This document shows, piece by piece, positions 34,965 through 45,123 of a stretch of 64,000 nt of DNA; positions within the stretch are counted from its first letter, which is position 1, and each line of letters opens with the position of its first letter. A model generated the notes under the pieces. It was not told the origin of the DNA and searched no databases. It was given only the letters and a program-made list of their open reading frames with translations. Position numbers and translations under genes: made by a program. The stretch covers positions 22,029 to 86,028 of the forward strand of contig NZ_LRRR01000019.1 of assembly GCF_001691415.1 (NCBI RefSeq), read 5' to 3'. This DNA is from Pararhodobacter sp. CCB-MM2 (GTDB lineage: Bacteria; Pseudomonadota; Alphaproteobacteria; Rhodobacterales; Rhodobacteraceae).

Positions 34965-35759
34965 TCAGCCGAAGCGATAGCTCGACGCGGTCACGCCACC
35001 CATCAGTCCAACGTCATGGTAGACGCGGGTGGCGGGCTCGCCCTCGGCCGCACCCAGCGCCGCGAACAGCGGAACCAGATGGTCCTCCTGCGCGTGGCAG
35101 GTGCGGGCATAGGGCGCGCTTTCCCAGTCGATCAGCGCCTCGGTCCGTTGCTCCGGCGCCGCGGCGAGGGTGTCGCCCAGCCAAGCGTCGAAGGCCTCGG
35201 ACGGGACCTTGGCGGCGGGGCCGAACATCCGCAGGTTATGGAAGCTGAGGCCCGAGCCGAGGATCAGCACACCCTCGTCCCGCAACGGCGCCAGCGCGCG
35301 GCCCATGGCGAAATGCTCGGCCGGCGAATAGCCCTTGCGCAGCGACACCTGATAGACCGGGATCTGCGCGTCCGGGTACATGATGTACAAGGGCGCGAAG
35401 GTGCCGTGGTCGAAGCCCTGCTTCAGGTCCATCCGCGCGGGCAGGCCGGCGGCTTCCAGAAGCTCCAGCGTCCGCTGCGCGATTTCGGGCGCGCCGGGGG
35501 CCGGATAGGTGATCGAGTAGGTTTCCTTGGGGAAGCCGTAGTAATCATAGACCATCGGCGGGTTGGCCGCGCCCATCACGGCGAAGTCGTCCTCTTCCCA
35601 ATGGCCCGAGATCGACAGTACGGCCTTGGGCTTCTCGGGCAGTTCGGCGGCGATGCGCTTCAGGCTGTCTTCGAGATTGTGGAACTGGGCACGCATCGGC
35701 GGCAGCCACGGCCAGGGGCCGCCTCCATGCGAGATGAAATAGCTGGGCATGCGGGTCAT
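34965..35759 (-). CDS. Class III extradiol ring-cleavage dioxygenase (DODA/LigB-type)
   Basis: This 264-residue dioxygenase of the 4,5-DOPA-dioxygenase/LigB family has metal-site regions SHGGGPWPW and VLSISGHWEEDDF, and HAQEDHLVPLFAALGAA, the HxxxEDH-type motif, near the C-terminus. A final HDVGLMGG also fits. Such enzymes open aromatic catechol rings with non-heme iron. In bacteria the substrate is often not catecholic DOPA but an aryl compound. It is downstream of the DoxX and LysR genes on the same strand. Confidence 0.88.
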   Translation of the reverse strand: MTRMPSYFISHGGGPWPWLPPMRAQFHNLEDSLKRIAAELPEKPKAVLSISGHWEEDDFAVMGAANPPMVYDYYGFPKETYSITYPAPGAPEIAQRTLELLEAAGLPARMDLKQGFDHGTFAPLYIMYPDAQIPVYQVSLRKGYSPAEHFAMGRALAPLRDEGVLILGSGLSFHNLRMFGPAAKVPSEAFDAWLGDTLAAAPEQRTEALIDWESAPYARTCHAQEDHLVPLFAALGAAEGEPATRVYHDVGLMGGVTASSYRFG

Positions 35760-35813
35760 GGCTGCCTCCGTTGCTTGCGGTTCAGATTTGCAGGCGGTTC
35801 AGGTGAGGATAGC

Positions 35814-36236
35814 TCAGCTGCGGCGCAGGGCGAAGGCCCCGGCACCCAGCAGGGCCTGCACGACCAGCGCCACGGTCCAGAACGCCGGGTATTCCCAGCC
35901 ACCGCCTTGGTTCGAGAAGAAGAACCCGGCCGAGGCATGGCCGAAGTAGCCGGCACCGACCATCACCGGGATCAGCGCGAGCGAGACCCAGCGGGTCCAG
36001 ACGCCGGCGATCAGGGCGAGGCCGCCGAGGATCTCCACCGCGATGGTGATGTAGGCGAGGAAACCGGGCAGGCCGATCGATTCAAAATAGCCAGCGGTGC
36101 CGGCGGGGGTGAAGACCGAGTATTTCATCCAGCCGTGCAGGATGAAGAACACGCCCATGGTGACGCGCAGGATCAGCGCGGCGGTGTCGGCGTTGCTGAC
36201 GCGGGCGGCGGGCAGCGAGGTGGTGGCAGTGGTCAT
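35814..36236 (-). CDS. DoxX-family membrane protein
   Basis: This 140-residue membrane protein has four predicted helices. The DoxX family signature includes ILHGWMKY, PGFLAYITIAVEILGGLALIAGVWTR and GAGYFGHASAGFFF. DoxX proteins accompany many oxidative enzymes and quinone-type redox systems. The ATG at 36236 has GGAGAG upstream; an in-frame extension to 36293 is not needed. It lies between lysR and the dioxygenase on the same strand; a 117-base gap with two palindromes precedes it. Confidence 0.87.
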   Translation of the reverse strand: MTTATTSLPAARVSNADTAALILRVTMGVFFILHGWMKYSVFTPAGTAGYFESIGLPGFLAYITIAVEILGGLALIAGVWTRWVSLALIPVMVGAGYFGHASAGFFFSNQGGGWEYPAFWTVALVVQALLGAGAFALRRS

Positions 36237-36319
36237 GGCTCTCTCCGGATACAGGATGCCGCGGGGCCGCGGCTTGCCTCCGTCAAATGACACACTTTTG
36301 ATCCAGAAATAATCCCACC

Positions 36320-36351
36320 GAATGGCACTTCATTCCTTCCAAAATGGAAGG
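36320..36351. promoter_or_regulatory. Tandem palindromes between lysR and doxX
   Basis: Two inverted repeats sit just after lysR and about 85 bases upstream of doxX: gaatg-N6-cattc (36320-36335) and a perfect ccttcc-N5-ggaagg (36335-36351). They overlap and could be the binding site of the adjacent LysR-type regulator. No T-run is present. Confidence 0.45.
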
Positions 36352-36353
36352 TA

Positions 36354-37232
36354 TCAGCCCGTGGCTTCCAGGTCCTTCGCCAGATAGTCGATCAGCAGCC
36401 GGACCTTGCGCGGCAAGTGGCGGCCTGCCGGATAAAGCGCGTAGATCCCGCCGGGCGGGGGCTCGAACCGCTCCAGAAGCGGCACGACCCGGCCCTCGGC
36501 CAAGGCATCGCGGGCCGCGAAATGCGGGATGCGGGCGATGCCCAACCCATCCTCGGCGGCCATCAGGCAGGCGCGCGCGTTGGAATAGCGCAGCCGCCCG
36601 GTCACCACGACCACCGTCTCGGTGAAGCGCCAATGCGCCGGCTCACGCAGGTTGGTGTCGAGGATGCAGTCGTGGCCCGACAGCTCGGCCGGGGTCTGGG
36701 GCCCGCCGTGTTTCGCCAGATACTCGGGCGCCGCGACAACGACGATCCGCACCTCTCCCAGCTTGCGCGCGACCAGAGAGCTGTCGACCGGGTTGCCCAC
36801 GCGGATCGCCGCATCGAAGCCCTCATCGACCAGATTGACGAACCGGTCCGAGAAGGCGACGTCCAGCTCGATCCCCGGATAGGCCGCCGCGAACCCGTTC
36901 AACGCGCGGGCCAATTCCATCGTGCCGAGGGAGATCGGCGCGGACAGCCGCAGCTTCCCGCGCGGGGCCTCCCCGGCCTCATGCAGGCTGAGGTCCAGCG
37001 CATCGAGGTCGCCGATGATGTTGCGGATCTGCGCGAAATAGCTCTGCCCCAGCTCCGTCGGGGCCAGCGCACGGGTGGTCCGGTTCAAGAGCCGCGTGCC
37101 GAGCTCACTCTCCAGCGCAGAGACGAGTTTCGACGCCTGCCCGGCACTGGTGCCTTGCCTGCGTGCGGCCGCCGCGAAGCTGCCGGTCTCCATCACCGCG
37201 ATGAACATCCTGTCGGCCGCGAGGCGGTCCAT
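36354..37232 (-). CDS. LysR-type transcriptional regulator
   Basis: This 292-residue regulator has an N-terminal winged helix-turn-helix (about 1-60) with FIAVMETGSFAAAARRQGTSAGQASKLVSALE, the family pattern from F-x-x-V through S-x-x-S. A substrate-binding domain (about 90-290) follows, with the typical RIGNPVDSSLVARKLG stretch. It heads a minus-strand group with DoxX and the dioxygenase, so these genes are likely its targets. Its own start faces a small 135-base gap before the next plus-strand gene. Confidence 0.9.
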   Translation of the reverse strand: MDRLAADRMFIAVMETGSFAAAARRQGTSAGQASKLVSALESELGTRLLNRTTRALAPTELGQSYFAQIRNIIGDLDALDLSLHEAGEAPRGKLRLSAPISLGTMELARALNGFAAAYPGIELDVAFSDRFVNLVDEGFDAAIRVGNPVDSSLVARKLGEVRIVVVAAPEYLAKHGGPQTPAELSGHDCILDTNLREPAHWRFTETVVVVTGRLRYSNARACLMAAEDGLGIARIPHFAARDALAEGRVVPLLERFEPPPGGIYALYPAGRHLPRKVRLLIDYLAKDLEATG

Positions 37233-37367
37233 GTCGTGCCTTTCCCTCGTACGTTTCCATTATTGAATATGTATGTCGGTCAAGAAAAGGTTCACAGCGT
37301 TGCCACGAGCGCGGAAACGCGCGAAGAAATGCAGGAAAGTCACTGAAATACAGCCCTGAGACGCAGC

Positions 37368-38006
37368 ATGACTGACCCAATCGCGCAGGACGGGAATACC
37401 CCCGCTCCCCGCCGCCGCCGACCGACCCGCGCCGAGATCGCCGGGGCGGCTCGCGGCTGGGGCGCGGTGCGCGCGATCCTGTCGGGGATGTTGCTGGGGC
37501 CGGTGCTGGCACTTGTGACTCCCTCGGCGATCTTGGTGCTGGCGCTGGGCGAGCTGGGCAATATCCTCGCCGGTCAGCGGCAGGGTCTGGCCGTGGGCGA
37601 ACAGGCCGCCGCCGCCGTGGTCCTGTTGCCGGCCGCCTGGCTCATCGGCTTTCCGGCAGCGCTCGCTTGGCTGCGCTGGCCTTGGGGCGGCTATCTGGGG
37701 GCGCTGTTCCAAGGCGGGCTGATGGGGCTGGGCTGGGCCGCGCTGGGCACCCATGGCGCGCAGCTGTGGCGGGCCGAGCGGCTGGGCCTGACGCAGATCA
37801 CCCCGCCCGGCCTGAGCGACATCCTGACCAACGCCGCACTCGTCGGCATCCCCTTGGGCATGGCCACCGCCGCCGCCTTCTGGATTTCGCTGGAACGCCG
37901 TGCCGGTGGCTCGCGTCGCCGGGTCGGCATCCGGTTGACGACCCTGTTGCTGCTGGCTTGGGTGCAATTCGCGCTGGTGGCTGCGCTGGGCGCCTATCTG
38001 GGCTGA
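37368..38006 (+). CDS. Membrane protein of unknown function
   Basis: This 212-residue protein opens with a basic, Arg-rich cytoplasmic stretch (residues 10-25), followed by about five hydrophobic segments (near 38-60, 75-95, 105-130, 152-172 and 185-210). There is no signal peptide and no recognisable catalytic motif. The gene is separated from lysR by 135 bases and from the acyl-CoA synthetase by 102 bases. I do not recognise a family. Confidence 0.7.
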   Translation: MTDPIAQDGNTPAPRRRRPTRAEIAGAARGWGAVRAILSGMLLGPVLALVTPSAILVLALGELGNILAGQRQGLAVGEQAAAAVVLLPAAWLIGFPAALAWLRWPWGGYLGALFQGGLMGLGWAALGTHGAQLWRAERLGLTQITPPGLSDILTNAALVGIPLGMATAAAFWISLERRAGGSRRRVGIRLTTLLLLAWVQFALVAALGAYLG

Positions 38007-38108
38007 GGCCGGACGCGACGGCAGGCGGTGGCGCCGATTGCATCCCTCGGGGAAACCCGGCAAAATCCTTGGTCAGGAGCGCCGTTAGGGCGTCGGGGAG
38101 GATCATCA

Positions 38109-40004
38109 ATGACGCGCCAATTCGCCAATTTCGCGGACCGTAATGCCATCGAGGCCGAACAGCCCTGGGCCGAGCGCGACATCCCCGCCACCGTCTATGA
38201 CCAGATCACCCGGACGGCCCGCGCCCATGGCACGCGCAAGGCGATCAGCTTCCAGATGTTCTCGGACGACGGCGCCAAGGCCGAGACCCTGACCTGGAAC
38301 GAGTTCCACGCGCAGGTGACGCGCGCCGCCAACCTGTTCCGCAGCCTCGGCGTCGGCGAGGGCGACACCGTCGCCTATATCCTGCCCACGGTGAACGAGA
38401 CGGCGATCACCCTGTTCGGCGCCATGACGGCGGGCATCGTCAACCCGATCAACCCGCTGATGGAGCCCGAGAAAATCGCCGGCATCCTGCGCGAGACCAA
38501 TGCCAAGGTCGTCGTCACCCTGCGCGCTTTCCCCAAGACGGATGTGGCCCAGAAGGTGGCCGAGGCCCTGCGGCATGCGCCGAATGTGAAGACCGTGCTG
38601 GAGGTCGATCTCAACCACTACATGACCGGCGTGAAGAAGCTGCTGGTGCCGTTGATCCGCCCGAAGAACCCGGTGCATCACAACGCCCGCATCCTCAGCT
38701 TCTACCGCGAGCTGCAGAAGCAACCGGCCGACCGGCTGACCTTCCAACAGGCCTCGGGCGATCCGGTCTGCGCCTATTTCCACACCGGCGGCACCACGGG
38801 CCTGCCCAAGGTCGCGCAGCACCGCCATTCGGGCATTCTGTACAACGGCTGGCTGGGTGCGAACCTGCTGATGTCCGAGACGGACACGATCCTCTGCCCG
38901 CTGCCTCTGTTCCACGTCTTCGCCGCCTATCCGATCCTGATGTCAGTGGTGACGGCGGGGGCGCATATGGTCATGCCGACGCCCGCCGGCTATCGCGGCG
39001 ACGGCGTGTTCGACAACTTCTGGAAGCTGGTCGAGCGCTGGCAGGTGAGCTTCATCATCGTCGTGCCGACCGCTCTGTCGGCGCTGATGCAGCGCAAGGT
39101 GAATGCGGATATTTCCACCTTGAAGAGCGGGTTTTCCGGCTCGGCCCCGCTGCCGCTTGAACTTTATCGACGTTTCGAGGAAGCGACGGGCGTTGCCATC
39201 GTCGAGGGCTACGGGCTGACCGAGGCCACCTGCCTTGTGTCCTGCAACCCGGTCGACGGGGTGAAGAAGGTGGGCTCCGTGGGCATCCCCTTCCCCTATA
39301 CCAACTGTCGCATCCTGCATCATGGCACCGACGGCACGATCAGCAAGGAATGCACGGTCGACGAGGTGGGCGAGATCTGCATCTCCAACCCCGGCGTCAT
39401 CCCCGGCTCGACCTATACCGAGAAGGCGAAGAATGACGGGCTCTATGCCGATGGTAGCTGGCTGCGGACGGGCGATCTTGGGCGGCTGGATGCCGATGGT
39501 TATCTGTGGATCACCGGCCGTGCGAAGGATCTGATCATCCGGGGCGGGCACAACATTGACCCCGCGATGATCGAGGAGGCGCTGCTGTCCCACCCCGCTG
39601 TGGGCTTCGCTGGCGCCATCGGTCAGCCCGATGCGACGGCGGGTGAATTGCCCTGCGCCTATGTCGAGCTGGTCGCAGGCGCGACGGTCACTCCGCGCGA
39701 ATTGGCCGAGCACGCCGCAAGCCGCATTCCTGAGCGCGCCGCCGTGCCGAAGCATGTCGAGGTGCTGGCCGAGCTGCCGAAAACCGCCGTGGGCAAGGTC
39801 TTCAAGCCCGACCTGCGCCGCATGGCGATCACCCGCGTCTTCGATGCCGCGCTGAAGGAAGCCGGGGTGGATGCCTCGGTGGCCGAGGTGATCGAGGACA
39901 AGAAGCGCGGGCTGGTGGCGAAGATCCGAGCCGGTGAGGGCGTGGATCAGGCGAAGCTGACCGAGGTTCTGGGCACCTTCGCGGTGCAGTGGGACAAGCT
40001 GTAA
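38109..40004 (+). CDS. Acyl-CoA synthetase (AMP-forming)
   Basis: This 631-residue AMP-binding enzyme activates a carboxylic acid, probably a fatty acid, with ATP and CoA. The P-loop-type AMP signature is YFHTGGTTGLPK (about 222-233). Further motifs are VEGYGLTEATCL (A5), GDLGRLDADGYLWITGRAKD (A7-A8) and the C-terminal lysine in PKTAVGKVFK (A10). Length is somewhat greater than typical FadD (about 560). A GGGGAGG ribosome site sits before the ATG at 38109. It could feed products of the AlkB alkane hydroxylase into beta-oxidation, though they are not linked. Confidence 0.88.
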   Translation: MTRQFANFADRNAIEAEQPWAERDIPATVYDQITRTARAHGTRKAISFQMFSDDGAKAETLTWNEFHAQVTRAANLFRSLGVGEGDTVAYILPTVNETAITLFGAMTAGIVNPINPLMEPEKIAGILRETNAKVVVTLRAFPKTDVAQKVAEALRHAPNVKTVLEVDLNHYMTGVKKLLVPLIRPKNPVHHNARILSFYRELQKQPADRLTFQQASGDPVCAYFHTGGTTGLPKVAQHRHSGILYNGWLGANLLMSETDTILCPLPLFHVFAAYPILMSVVTAGAHMVMPTPAGYRGDGVFDNFWKLVERWQVSFIIVVPTALSALMQRKVNADISTLKSGFSGSAPLPLELYRRFEEATGVAIVEGYGLTEATCLVSCNPVDGVKKVGSVGIPFPYTNCRILHHGTDGTISKECTVDEVGEICISNPGVIPGSTYTEKAKNDGLYADGSWLRTGDLGRLDADGYLWITGRAKDLIIRGGHNIDPAMIEEALLSHPAVGFAGAIGQPDATAGELPCAYVELVAGATVTPRELAEHAASRIPERAAVPKHVEVLAELPKTAVGKVFKPDLRRMAITRVFDAALKEAGVDASVAEVIEDKKRGLVAKIRAGEGVDQAKLTEVLGTFAVQWDKL

Positions 40005-40025
40005 GCCCCCTCGGAGCATACCGTT

Positions 40026-40058
40026 CGCGGCCCTCTCCATGATACGCGAAGGGCCGCG
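40026..40058. terminator. Hairpin after the acyl-CoA synthetase gene
   Basis: A 9-base stem (cgcggccct / agggccgcg) with a 15-base loop lies 22 bases after the stop, between converging genes. No clear T-run follows. Confidence 0.4.
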
Positions 40059-40233
40059 CCCGACCCGTGGGTGGGCGCGTCGGAACGGCGAAGACTTGGC
40101 GCTTAATGGTGTCAAACCCCTCCGACGATTGATCTGATGGCTGAGGTTGCAATGCGCCCGCCTCCCAAAAGTTTCGGTGGGGCGGGTCGGGCGCGGCCCC
40201 GGGCGGGTCGCCCGTGCCAAGGCAAGAAGTCGT

Positions 40234-41490
40234 TCAGGCGGTCAGTTGCGAGCCGTCATGCCCCTGGATCAGCGCGGGAATGATCGACCCGACCTCATGA
40301 TCCTGCGCAAATTTCACCTCCGTGAATTGCTCTGTCCGGCCCATGCGCGGGTTCTCCATCAGCACCAGATGCTGACGCCCGACCTGCTGCGCCAGATGCG
40401 CCACTGCCAGTTCCTCACCAAGCGAACGCAACCGCGCGGCGCGCTCCTTGATCAGGGGCTTCGCCACCTGCGGCATCCGCGCGGCGGGGGTGCCCTTGCG
40501 CGGCGAATAAGGGAAGACATGCAGCCAGGTCAGCCCGCATTCCTTCACCATATTCAGAGTGTTGGAGAACATCTCCTCGGTCTCGGTCGGGAAACCGGCG
40601 ATGATATCGGCGCCGTAAACCAGATCGGGGCGGGCGTTGCGCATATCCTCGCAGAAGCGGATCGCGTCGTCGCGCAGATGACGGCGCTTCATGCGCTTCA
40701 GCACCATGTCATCGCCGGCCTGCAGCGACAGGTGGAGATGCGGCATCAGGCGTTTCTCGGTTGCAATCGCCTCGATCAGCGCGGGGTCCGCTTCGACCGA
40801 GTCGATCGAGGAAATCCGCAGCCGCTCCAGATCCGGCACCAGCTTCAGGATGCGCCGCACAAGGTCGCCAAGCTTCGGCTCGGCCGGCAGATCGGCGCCC
40901 CATGAGGTCAGATCGACGCCGGTCAGCACCACCTCGCGGTAGCCAGCCCCGACCAGCCGCTTGATCTGCTCGACCACCACACCCGCCGGGACCGAGCGCG
41001 AATTGCCGCGGCCATAGGGAATGATGCAGAAGGTGCAGCGGTGGTCGCAGCCGTTCTGCACCTGCACATAGGCGCGCGCGCGGGTGCCGAAGCCGTCGAT
41101 CAGATGACCGGCGGTTTCCTTGACGGAGAGAATGTCATCGACCTGCACGCGCTCGGTCTCGCCGATCAGATCGGGCGCGAGGCCCTTCCAGGTCTCGGCC
41201 TGCATCTTCTCATGGTTGCCGATCACGCGCGTGACCTCGGGCATCTCGGCGAAGGTCTCGGGCTCGGTCTGCGCCGCGCAACCGGTGACGATGATCGTCG
41301 CGCCCGGATTGTCGCGCGCGATGCGGCGGATTTCCTGACGGGCCTTGCGGACGGCCTCGGCGGTGACGGCGCAGGTATTGACCACATGCGCATTCGAGAC
41401 CCCGGCCTGCTGGGCCAGATCCTTCATCGCCTCGGTCTCATAGGCATTGAGCCGACAGCCGAGCGTGGTGAAAACCGGCGCGCTGCTCAT
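40234..41490 (-). CDS. mtaB: tRNA (t6A37) methylthiotransferase MtaB
   Basis: This 418-residue radical-SAM enzyme converts t6A to ms2t6A at position 37 of some tRNAs. It has the N-terminal MTTase domain with its three cluster cysteines ([21 protein letters not shown]). The radical-SAM core motif [11 protein letters not shown] holds the CxxxCxxC cysteines, and a C-terminal TRAM domain completes the family layout. The ATG at 41490 overlaps the dapF stop by four bases (ATGA), so translation is coupled to dapF; the longer upstream frame lies within dapF. Confidence 0.93.
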   Translation of the reverse strand: MSSAPVFTTLGCRLNAYETEAMKDLAQQAGVSNAHVVNTCAVTAEAVRKARQEIRRIARDNPGATIIVTGCAAQTEPETFAEMPEVTRVIGNHEKMQAETWKGLAPDLIGETERVQVDDILSVKETAGHLIDGFGTRARAYVQVQNGCDHRCTFCIIPYGRGNSRSVPAGVVVEQIKRLVGAGYREVVLTGVDLTSWGADLPAEPKLGDLVRRILKLVPDLERLRISSIDSVEADPALIEAIATEKRLMPHLHLSLQAGDDMVLKRMKRRHLRDDAIRFCEDMRNARPDLVYGADIIAGFPTETEEMFSNTLNMVKECGLTWLHVFPYSPRKGTPAARMPQVAKPLIKERAARLRSLGEELAVAHLAQQVGRQHLVLMENPRMGRTEQFTEVKFAQDHEVGSIIPALIQGHDGSQLTA

Positions 41491-42317
41491 GTCAGGGCCA
41501 GAAATTCGGGGGTCAATTGCGCGGTGAAGACATCGGCGACGGGGCCGGTCAGCCAGACGCCATCCTCGCGCCAATCGGCCTCGAGGATGCCACCGTCGAG
41601 CTCCATCACCACCCGGCGGCCCGTGAGCCCCCGCTGCGCCGCCGCCACCGCCGAGGCACAGGCGCCCGAGCCGCAGGCCAGCGTCACGCCGGTGCCCCGC
41701 TCCCAGACCCGCATGCGCAGACGGTCGGGGCCGATGAGGCTGATGAATTCGACATTGGTGCGCTGCGGGAACAAGGGATCATGTTCGACCGCTGCGCCCT
41801 GCTCTTCCAGCGCGACCTTCTCGGCGTCATGGACGATGAAGACGCAATGCGGATTGCCCATGCCGACGCCCACCGGATCGCCATCCAAGGGCAGATGCAG
41901 CACGTCCTGCGGCGAGGACAGCGGGATCGATTCCCAGTCCAGCAGCGGCGCGCCCATGTTCACCCAGACCCGGCCATTGTGGCGACGAGCCTCGAGCAAC
42001 CCGCGCTCGGTGCGGATCACCAGCGTGTCGCGCCCGGTCTCTTCCATCACCATCCACGCGACACAGCGCGTGGCATTGCCGCAAGCGCCGGCCGTGGTGC
42101 CATCCGAGTTCCAGAAATCCAGAATGAAATCCGCATCTTCCGCCGGACGCAGCTCGGCCAGTTGGTCGAAGCCCACGCCGCGATGACGATCGCCCAGCGC
42201 CGCCGCGAGGGCGGGCGTGGTGACACGGGTTCCACGCGCGCGGCTGTCGATCACGACAAAGTCGTTCCCGGCACCATGCATCTTGCGGAACATCAGAGGG
42301 GCGGATGCGTTGCTCAT
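41487..42317 (-). CDS. dapF: Diaminopimelate epimerase
   Basis: This 276-residue enzyme makes meso-diaminopimelate for lysine and peptidoglycan. The two catalytic cysteines are present in ACGNATRC (about 84-91) and ACGSGACA (about 217-224). The N-terminal [11 protein letters not shown] is the family start signature. The ATG at 42317 was chosen; the frame upstream extends only into the divergent promoter region. It is co-transcribed with mtaB by ATGA overlap, a pairing common in Rhodobacterales, and is divergent from panE with 73 bases between the starts. Confidence 0.95.
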   Translation of the reverse strand: MSNASAPLMFRKMHGAGNDFVVIDSRARGTRVTTPALAAALGDRHRGVGFDQLAELRPAEDADFILDFWNSDGTTAGACGNATRCVAWMVMEETGRDTLVIRTERGLLEARRHNGRVWVNMGAPLLDWESIPLSSPQDVLHLPLDGDPVGVGMGNPHCVFIVHDAEKVALEEQGAAVEHDPLFPQRTNVEFISLIGPDRLRMRVWERGTGVTLACGSGACASAVAAAQRGLTGRRVVMELDGGILEADWREDGVWLTGPVADVFTAQLTPEFLALT

Positions 42318-42390
42318 GGGCGCGCATATAGGCATTTTCGCGTGACGCCGCCAGTGGGGCCTGCCACAGTGACCCTCGGGAGTGACTTTC

Positions 42391-43380
42391 ATGCGTATCG
42401 CGATTTTCGGGGCCGGGGCGATCGGCTGCTACGTGGGCGGCAGATTGGCCCATGCCGGCGCCGACGTGGTGCTGATCGGACGGCCCCGGATGGGCGACGC
42501 CTTGGCGCAAGGCCTGCACCTGACCGATTACCGTGGCGCAGACCTTCACCTGCCTCCCCTGCCCTTCGCCACCGGGCCCGAAGCCGTGAAGGACGCCACA
42601 CTGGTCCTGATCTGCGTGAAAAGCCAAGACAGCGCGCAGGCCGCGGCCCAGCTGTCGACGCATCTGCCGCCGGCGGCGATCCTTGTGAGTTTCCAGAACG
42701 GGATCGGCAATGCGGCGGCGCTCAGTCAGGCCTTGGGGCGGCCGGTGGTGCCGGGGATGGTCGGCTTCAACGTGGCATGGATGGGTGGCGGTCATTTCCA
42801 TCAGGGCACGCAGGGCGATCTGCATATCGAGGAATCGCCCCGGCTGAACGAGGCCCTGTTCGCCCGCGCCGGCCTGCCGCTGCATGTGCATGACGACATG
42901 CAGCCGGTGATGTGGGGCAAGCTGATGCTGAACCTCAACAACGCGATCAACGCCCTGTCCGGATTGCCGCTGAAGGATCAGCTGGGCCAGCGCGACTATC
43001 GCCGCTGCCTTGCCGCCGCGCAGGAGGAATACCTTGACCTTTGCCGGGTGGCGGATCAGCCCTTGGCGCGGCTCTCGCCCCTGCCGGCGGCGTGGCTGCC
43101 GGGGGTGCTGCGCTTGCCGGACCGGTTGTTCGCGCTGTTGGCGCGGCAGATGCTGGCCATCGATCCCAAGGCGCGCTCGTCCATGGCGGATGATTTGACG
43201 CTGGGCCGCAAGCCCGAGATCGACGCGATCAATGGCGAGGTCGCGCGGCTGGCCAAACGCCTTGGCCGCTCGGCCCCCGTCAATCAACGCCTGATGGCGC
43301 TGGTCGAGGAAGCGTCGCACAGCGAACCGCGCCGCACCTGGAGCGGGAGAGAGCTGCTGCAAACGTTGCAGAGCGCCTGA
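42391..43380 (+). CDS. panE: 2-dehydropantoate 2-reductase family protein
   Basis: This 329-residue NADPH-dependent ketopantoate reductase has the Rossmann start [16 protein letters not shown] and conserved substrate residues K-LMLNL-N-A (in [13 protein letters not shown]). It reduces ketopantoate in coenzyme A synthesis. Similar proteins in the family act on other 2-keto acids, so the pantothenate role is probable, not certain. The ATG at 42391 starts the Rossmann fold directly. A hairpin terminator follows. Confidence 0.83.
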   Translation: MRIAIFGAGAIGCYVGGRLAHAGADVVLIGRPRMGDALAQGLHLTDYRGADLHLPPLPFATGPEAVKDATLVLICVKSQDSAQAAAQLSTHLPPAAILVSFQNGIGNAAALSQALGRPVVPGMVGFNVAWMGGGHFHQGTQGDLHIEESPRLNEALFARAGLPLHVHDDMQPVMWGKLMLNLNNAINALSGLPLKDQLGQRDYRRCLAAAQEEYLDLCRVADQPLARLSPLPAAWLPGVLRLPDRLFALLARQMLAIDPKARSSMADDLTLGRKPEIDAINGEVARLAKRLGRSAPVNQRLMALVEEASHSEPRRTWSGRELLQTLQSA

Positions 43381-43402
43381 TGGACCACAGCACGCGAAGC
43401 GG

Positions 43403-43437
43403 AAAAGGGCGCACCGACGGATCGGCGCGCCCCTTTG
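43403..43437. terminator. Terminator between panE and the NCS1 transporter gene
   Basis: A GC-rich hairpin (aaagggcgc outer arm against gcgcccctttg with one bulge; inner ccga / tcgg) lies between converging genes, followed on the plus strand by a short T-rich stretch. Confidence 0.6.
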
Positions 43438-43456
43438 CTTTGACCTGTCGCGGGTC

Positions 43457-44893
43457 TCAGACCACGACGCGCGACGTGGCCATGGCGGCATAGATCACCC
43501 CGCCCAAAGCCGCGCCGATCAGCCAAGCATAGCCCGACAGGAAGCCCAAGGCCGGCACCCAGACCGCCGCGACCGAGAAGATCGCCGCCAGCACGAAGGC
43601 GATCAGCGCGGCGTCGTTCCAGCCGCCCTTGTAGTGGTACTTGCCGCCCTGCATGTCATAGAGCGCGTCGACATCCAGCTTGCCCTTCCGGCTGATGTAA
43701 TAGTCGGCGATCATGATCCCGTAGAGCGGGGCCAGCGTCGCGCCCAGCGTATTGACGAAGCCCGCGATGCCGATATCCGCGATCACGCTGGTCCAGAAGC
43801 CGCCGATCACCAGCGCGAAGAACGAAGTAATCAGGCCCGCCGTGCGGAAGCTGATCTTCGACGGCGCGAGGTTGGCAATGCCGTTCACGGCCGGGATGAA
43901 GTTGGCCACAAGGTTGATGCCCACGGTCGCCGCGAAGAAGGTCACGGCGGCGATCACGGCCAGCAGCACGGAATCGGTGCGCTCGACGATCTCGGTCGGG
44001 TTGATGATCTCCTCGCCATAGACGACCGCCGCACCGGCGGTGGTCAGGAGCGCCAGAGCCGAGAACAGGATCATGTTGAACGGCAGACCCGCAAGATTGC
44101 CCACGACCATCGCCTTGCGGTCCTTGGCATAGCGCGAGAAGTCCGAGAAGTTGATCATCACCGCGGCAAAATAGGCGACCATGGTGCCGACGATGGCGAT
44201 GAAGCCCGAAACTTCGGTGGCGAAGGTTCCCTCAGGATTGGCGAAGATGGTCTGCGCGGCCGACAGAAGCTGGCCGTCCGAGCGCTGCCACAGCACGACC
44301 AACAGGCCGATCATCACGAGGTAGACGAAGGGCCCGGCGATGTTGAGGAAGGTTTCGACCCAAGCCATGCCGCGCCAGAAGATGACGATGTGGAAGGCCC
44401 AGACGATCAGGAAGCTCAGCCAGTCCACGCCGGTCATGCCCATGATCTCGGTGCCGCCCTCGATCCCGGTGAGCGAGCGAATGAGCAGCGCCAGTGCGGT
44501 CGAGGCGAAATAGACCTGCACGCCGTACCAGAACACCGCGACCGTCGCGCGCAGCACCGCCGGCAGTTTCGAGCCCGCCGTGCCCATGCTTGCGCGGGCC
44601 AGAACCGGATAGGGGATGCCGTATTTCTCACCGGCCGCACCCGACAGGTTCACCAGCACCATGACCATGAGACCCGCAAAGATCAGCGCGGCGAAGGCGG
44701 TCCAGCCGCTCACCCCGAACGAGATGAACAGCGAGGCGACCAGCGAATAGCCGAACAGCGACTGGATGTCGTTGGCCCAGATGTTGAAGACCGCGAACCA
44801 GCCCCAGGTCTTCTCGCCGGGCGCGACCGGGGCGAGCGTGTCACCCTCGCTGCCCGCGGCGGAGGACGCCTGCGCCCCGTCATAAGTTGTCAT
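43457..44893 (-). CDS. NCS1-family nucleobase/cytosine-type permease
   Basis: This 478-residue secondary transporter has about twelve transmembrane helices. The NCS1 (nucleobase:cation symporter-1) profile includes WGWFAVFNIWANDIQSLFGYSL near the start and SFRTAGLITSFFALVIGG late. Family members take up cytosine, allantoin, hydantoins, uracil or purines. The nearby purine-related genes suggest a nitrogenous base. The ATG has GGGGAG seven bases upstream. No riboswitch is visible in the 230 bases upstream. Confidence 0.88.
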   Translation of the reverse strand: MTTYDGAQASSAAGSEGDTLAPVAPGEKTWGWFAVFNIWANDIQSLFGYSLVASLFISFGVSGWTAFAALIFAGLMVMVLVNLSGAAGEKYGIPYPVLARASMGTAGSKLPAVLRATVAVFWYGVQVYFASTALALLIRSLTGIEGGTEIMGMTGVDWLSFLIVWAFHIVIFWRGMAWVETFLNIAGPFVYLVMIGLLVVLWQRSDGQLLSAAQTIFANPEGTFATEVSGFIAIVGTMVAYFAAVMINFSDFSRYAKDRKAMVVGNLAGLPFNMILFSALALLTTAGAAVVYGEEIINPTEIVERTDSVLLAVIAAVTFFAATVGINLVANFIPAVNGIANLAPSKISFRTAGLITSFFALVIGGFWTSVIADIGIAGFVNTLGATLAPLYGIMIADYYISRKGKLDVDALYDMQGGKYHYKGGWNDAALIAFVLAAIFSVAAVWVPALGFLSGYAWLIGAALGGVIYAAMATSRVVV

Positions 44894-45123
44894 GTCAAAA
44901 TCTCCCCTGTCGCTGGCCCCCTTCCCCCTCGGGATCGATGGATTGGCGGGCTCTGATGATGCCGCGAGGATGCATGATTATGACGATTCCGTGATCGCTC
45001 TCCCCGCTTGGCGGGCAGTTCACACGCGAAAGGAGTGCGATTGCAACAAATTATCCGGGTTTTTGCCCAAGGTTTGAGCGAAACACCTTTTCGGGATTCG
45101 CGATAATCCCCAGCGCATCGGCG

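Noticed and set aside
44894..45123. Riboswitch upstream of the NCS1 permease gene
   Set aside because: A base-transport gene invites a purine-type riboswitch, but I found no three-way junction, conserved core or terminator/antiterminator pair in the 230 bases.
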